DNA of 64,000 nucleotides, taken from contig WPIO01000200.1 of NCBI GenBank assembly GCA_009760855.2, forward strand, positions 312,001 through 376,000. Direction: 5' to 3'. Numbering within the stretch: position 1 is the stretch's first letter; every line of letters starts with the position of its first letter. The position numbers and the translations under genes were made by a program. The notes beneath the pieces were generated by a model, which made no database searches, was not told where the DNA came from, and was given only the letters and a program-made list of their open reading frames with translations. This DNA is from Cristatella mucedo (taxonomy: Eukaryota; Bryozoa; Phylactolaemata; Cristatellidae). Positions 60,310 to 64,000 of the stretch are shown piece by piece.

Positions 60310-61555
60310 TAAGGAGTTTTTACCATGATCAGATAGCAGTGGTACAGTCGAGCTGCAGCCCGCATGTCGTCAGAATACTGGTGGTGGGTTACAGTTTTTA
60401 GAACGCCAAAATACCTTACCACAGTTATTAAACTAATAAATGATGCTATGAAAAGATCACATATTAGAGTGCTATAGTGAGTAAAACAGTTTTACCGAGT
60501 GCAATCATGGCTTCATTCACGGGAGTGCCTATTTTTGGACTGCATGCCACGGGATTTCTAAAATATTTTTTATTTAATATAAAGGAGCCCCAAAGTCAAC
60601 ACAATTAAGCCGCATCTTTACCAGATCTAGAAAAGATTTAGTTTAGATTTAATACCCTTTTACTTACACGGCCTTCGTAGTGCGATTTTATGTATATAAA
60701 AAAGGATTACGTTTATGAGGTGACAGTGGTGTGACTGCCCATGGTACTACCATACAACTGACTTCATTTCCCAAATGGCTCTCAGACACGCAGTGGCAAC
60801 AGCTCCCACAGCCGCGCCGCTGTGCCAGAGCTGTTCAAGTATTTCGACAAGTGCACACGCACTCCCATACGCAGGGGAAGCTGAGGTGATTGGGCAGAGT
60901 CTCCTTCAAACTGCCAGAACTTACCGAATCGCACCAGCATCAGCTGCAGCCCAGGGACGCGACAAGTCCTTCGACGCGAGTCAATACGTGATAGATAGAT
61001 TAATGAGTATTTCTTAAATGTTTCTCTTACGAGCTGGTTACTTCAGGGTCAAGCTCAGCATGTTTTTTCACTGTGCCCTGATTCCACAAAAAGCATTCAC
61101 ACTCACTGTGTCGCTTAAGCTAACCGAGACTTACGCACACATTTCTCGTCGGTCGAGGTGCAAAGAAATAAACCGCAACTCGAATATGAAAGATTTGATG
61201 AAAGATTTGATGGCGAGCAAGGCTTTGTTAATGGTGCTTCAGCCAAAGCCAAGTTTAACCGCCGTCAGAGAAGCAAGACTTACGGTGCTCGGAATCTCAT
61301 TTCAATGGGCCCTCGCTTGGCTCCGTACTGAAGACTTGCATGAGTAGTGGCCGGTCTATGTAGGACAGCAGAGAAGACGGATGCTGTTTGGCTGTAGCTC
61401 TCCCTCCTAACGCAACAGCCTGAGCCAATCTTACAAGGGGACACATTCTGGGCAGACTGGCTCCAGCTCCTATGCATATGGAATTCGAAACTTGCTACCG
61501 ACTGACACCAAGGCATCTCTTGGCTTGCGCAAGACGTTAAGTTAGCCGCAGCACT
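58525..61555. other. Mostly unannotated, GC-rich in its left third
   Basis: From about 58700 to 59400 the sequence is GC-rich and open in several overlapping frames (58703-59131 plus, 58889-59240 minus, 59206-59403 plus). None gives a recognised protein. From about 60100 to 60720 it is AT-rich, with a (TA)n at 60280-60307. Frames at 60775-61347 are short and unrecognised. No exon pair could be supported. Confidence 0.4.
60280..60307. repeat. (TA)n microsatellite
   Basis: About 14 TA units. Confidence 0.9.
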
Positions 61556-61559
61556 CCCT

Positions 61560-62027
61560 TGAAACTGTTCACCTCCGGGTAACTATGCATCACCGACGGC
61601 AGGAATTTCACTGCCCTAGCACTGCTAAATCTATCAGCTGCCATCGACACAATTGGTCAAGATATTCTTCTTGAAGGATTAAGGACAACGATCGGTCTGG
61701 CAGACGAGGCACTGGAGTGGTTCAAATCGTACTTGTCCGATCGTGTTCAATCCGTGTCGTGTGGGGTTCAGGTCATATCCATCAGACTAGTCTCACGCGG
61801 AGTCCCACTAGGGTCCTTCCTCAGGCTTTTATTGTTCTCCATTTACAATCAACCTCTGGGAAAAGTGATTACAGTTCGTGAAATTGGCTCTCACTTTTAC
61901 GCTGCCGGTACTCAGAGCTGTATACGTCATTTAAACTGTCGAAATCTGAAGCAGTCACTGATAAACTGAAAGCTTGCCTTGCAGACCGTATAAACTGGAT
62001 GTCGGCTAATTTCCTTGAACGTAACTG
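61560..62027 (+). mobile_element. LINE family B, reverse transcriptase segment left of a nested insertion
   Basis: The plus strand encodes the central L2/CR1-type reverse transcriptase. Around 61595-61700 it reads ALLNLSAAIDTIGQDILLEG, where the first catalytic Asp block is LDLSAAFDT in active relatives and the Asp is Asn here. Then come LADEALEWFKSYLSDR and SRGVPLGSFLRLLLFSIYN. SHFYAAGTQS follows, where the Y-A-D-D pair has become YAAG. The open frame 61733-61969 covers the last three. Both catalytic sites are altered, so the copy is inactive. Similarity resumes at about 63017 after the minus-strand LINE A copy. Confidence 0.8.
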
Positions 62028-63016
62028 CAATAGTAATAATATTTATATTGCACTTGATAGAGCGCTCTCAGAGAACTCAATCTCTTTCTTGGCGCTTTAC
62101 ATTTGCTGAAAAGGGAAACACGATTGAATGGTGAGTAATATCATGCTTAATAAACAACATGAATAACATGGTTAGGGATGATATGCACAGGGTCAGCATG
62201 CAAATGTGGTTAGTTGCAGCATGCACAGTGTCAGCACCCATAAACACATGAAGGATGAATCACAGGGACCCACTAAATAATGTCTAAAATAAGTGTGTTT
62301 TAAAGTTCTTTTTAAATGTGGTCAGGTCAGGGAATGTTTTGAAGTAAGTCGTGATGGAGTTCCAGCTTTGGGAGCATACGAACTAAATGCACGGTCTCCA
62401 CAAGATTTGAGGTTTGTACGAGATATCGGTAAACTGTTGGATTCCGAAAAGCCGGTGGTACGATGCTTGGCCTGATGAGGGAGTATATCTGAGAGATAGG
62501 CTGCAGCCATAGAATGAAGGGACCTAAAAGTGAGCGACAAAACCTTAAGTCAATCCGTTGCTTGACTGGTAGGCAGTGTAGGTTGGCGAGAAGTGAAGTA
62601 ATGTAGCAACTGCGACGCTCACGAAAGACAAGCCTAGCTGCGGAGTTTTGCACAAGCTGCAATCGTCTGATCGCACATGCTGGTATGCCAGCAAGCAGTG
62701 AGTTACAGAAGTCAAGATGGGATGTCAAAAATGCATGGACTAACTTTGACGTGGTATCCTTTTCTAGGCAAGCTCGAATTTTAGCAATTTTATATAGCTG
62801 AAAGTAGGCAGACCTGACTGTGGAGCTGATGTGGTCGTCTAACGAGAGGCCACTTTGGAAAATGACACCTAGATTTTGAGCTGATTCAACATGACATATG
62901 CTGGTAGAGCTAACTTTGAGCGTCAGCTTTTCCAATTTCTGAATCGCACTGGGTTTGCCCATAACTAGTGAGTTAGTTCTACCATCGTTTAGTTTTAGAA
63001 AATTTGGTGCTATCAA
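62028..63016 (-). mobile_element. LINE family A copy nested inside LINE B
   Basis: The minus-strand tail (TAATAATATTTATATTGCAC at 62030) is followed by AGCGCTCTCAGAGAACTCAA and the 3' UTR. The minus-strand frame 63016-62327 is open for 229 codons, the longest in the window apart from simple-repeat artefacts. Moving inward it reads NFLKLNDGRTNSLVMGKPSA, ESAQNLGVIFQSGLSLDDHI, FLTSHLDFCNSLLAGIP, QNSAARLVFRERRS and LHCLPVKQRIDLR, then YLVQTSNLVETVHLVRMLP. A frame change near 62560 moves part of the end (AAAYLSDILPHQAKHRTT) into another frame. It is 5'-truncated just after the YADD box. It is the youngest-looking A copy, together with the one at 14.2 kb. It interrupts a LINE B copy on the opposite strand. 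Confidence 0.85.
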
Positions 63017-63960
63017 TGAACGGATATCACACTACTACTATGCTACTTACAGAATACCCCAGGAGCGTTGGTGGACTGTAAGAATTTTCAGTTCTAAAAT
63101 GGTGATGCTGTTGTGAACCACTTCCATGTGCTCGGAATTAAGGTGTCGTCTTAGACAGCTGCCAGAAATGGGAAAGCTTCGTTTTGACCGCCTTCACACG
63201 GACACTTCCGCTTTCTGCATAAGATTAGGAAATGTCTTCGACAGTGCTGTGCAAAACTTTTAGCTAATGGTCTGGTTTGGTCTTGGCTAGATTATGCAAT
63301 CCAATTGGACTGGGCTATCGAAAAAGCAACTAGGCCACTGCAACTAGTCATGAATGTGGCAGCAAGGCTGGTATACAAATCCCAGAGGTTTGACCGTGTG
63401 TTTCCTTTGCTGAAAGAGCCTGGATGGCTACAGGTTGATCAGTGCATCCAGAGCAAATTTTATACGCTCACTGAAAAGATCTGCCATGGCTGGGGTCCTT
63501 CATAGCTAACTGAACGGTTGTACCAGTTTTTGCCAAATCGTTCCTTCAGGTCCCGTTTGGACAATAAATTAGCTGTTCTCTTCCTCTGCTTACATGCCAA
63601 TGAAGACAGAAGCTCTTTCTCTGCAGGTCCTAGACTTTGAAACTCACTTCCAAGATTATCAAGCAACGACATCCAATCTACTGCTGCCGAATATGATTAA
63701 TCCTTTCCAGCCATCCTGAGCTGCTACTTCCACAGTACTCACTATCTCAGCGGTTCTCCTGGCTCTACTATGGTTCTCACTTTGTCTTTGCTGTGTGAGA
63801 TGAAGAAGTCTGCTGGCTATCTAATGCGCATATAAAGCCACTGAGGATTTGAGTGTGCAGCCGAAAACTCTCCTGCATGACACTCACGTAATCATTGTGG
63901 CTGTGCGGAGTGGCAGACTGAGGCACATTACGTAATATTACATAGGCGTAAGATCTGTCT
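63017..63960 (+). mobile_element. LINE family B, right part after the nested insertion
   Basis: Continuation of the B copy at 61.56 kb. Near 63100-63180 comes HVLGIKVSS with a stop, the LGVIFDS-type block. At 63305-63505 it reads ATRPLQLVMNVAARLVYKSQ, then VFPLLKEPGWLQVDQCIQSK and KICHGWGPS, the C-terminal order of L2/CR1 ORF2. From 63520 it reads LPNRSFRSRLDNKLAVLFLC and RSSFSAGPRL, then DYD-x-SFPAILSCYF-like text. The 3' end has AGCCGAAAACTCTCCTGCAT at about 63860 and a GTAATATTACAT tail near 63945. Several stops and a one-base shift; dead. Confidence 0.78.
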
Positions 63961-64000
63961 CAATCCCTAAGTAAAATTTCAGCCTGTGGCCCTGTGGTGC

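Overview
The window is eukaryotic, almost certainly from an invertebrate animal. Coding sequence comes in short exons with GT-AG borders, intergenic and intronic DNA is long and AT-rich, (TA)n, (GA)n and (CT)n microsatellites are abundant, and most recognisable protein similarity belongs to decayed transposable elements. I cannot fix the phylum. No bacterial operon, RNA gene or CRISPR array was found.

5.8-19.1 kb (+ strand): the only convincing host gene. Seven exons at 5831-6022, 6584-6778, 10227-10424, 12102-12296, 12616-12813, 18585-18792 and 18901-19095 each encode one complement control protein (CCP/sushi) module. All lie in the same orientation and begin and end in phase 1. This is one multi-CCP extracellular or membrane protein, or possibly two neighbouring ones. 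Exons 1-5 form one sequence subtype and exons 6-7 look like classical CCPs. Exon 6 carries a net +1 frameshift. First and last exons are not identified; an open, splice-bordered stretch at 21302-21507 is a weak candidate for a downstream exon.

Transposable elements fill much of the rest. LINE family A (L2/CR1-like reverse transcriptase) has about twelve 5'-truncated copies on both strands that share one 3' tail. LINE family B (also L2/CR1-like) has about six copies. One B copy (61.56-63.96 kb) is split by an A copy, and another (15.3-17.4 kb) abuts an A copy inside a CCP intron. Other relics are: an uncharacterised mobile-element-associated protein with a GERF-x-x-DI motif (1.49-2.52 kb), an R2/NeSL-like reverse transcriptase (34.29-35.1 kb), a Polinton/adintovirus-like capsid and fibre-like remnant in an AT-rich island (35.2-37.4 kb), an LTR-type element with a pair of about 277-bp direct repeats (38.22-40.04 kb), a Ty3/gypsy pol relic (46.7-48.2 kb), and an unrecognised composite repeat in three diverged copies (43.6-45.4, 51.8-53.6 and 55.3-58.5 kb).

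Apart from the CCP exons, no reading frame looks like an intact host gene. The window reads as one exon-sparse receptor or complement-like gene followed by a graveyard of nested mobile elements. Family assignments were made by eye, without database searches.
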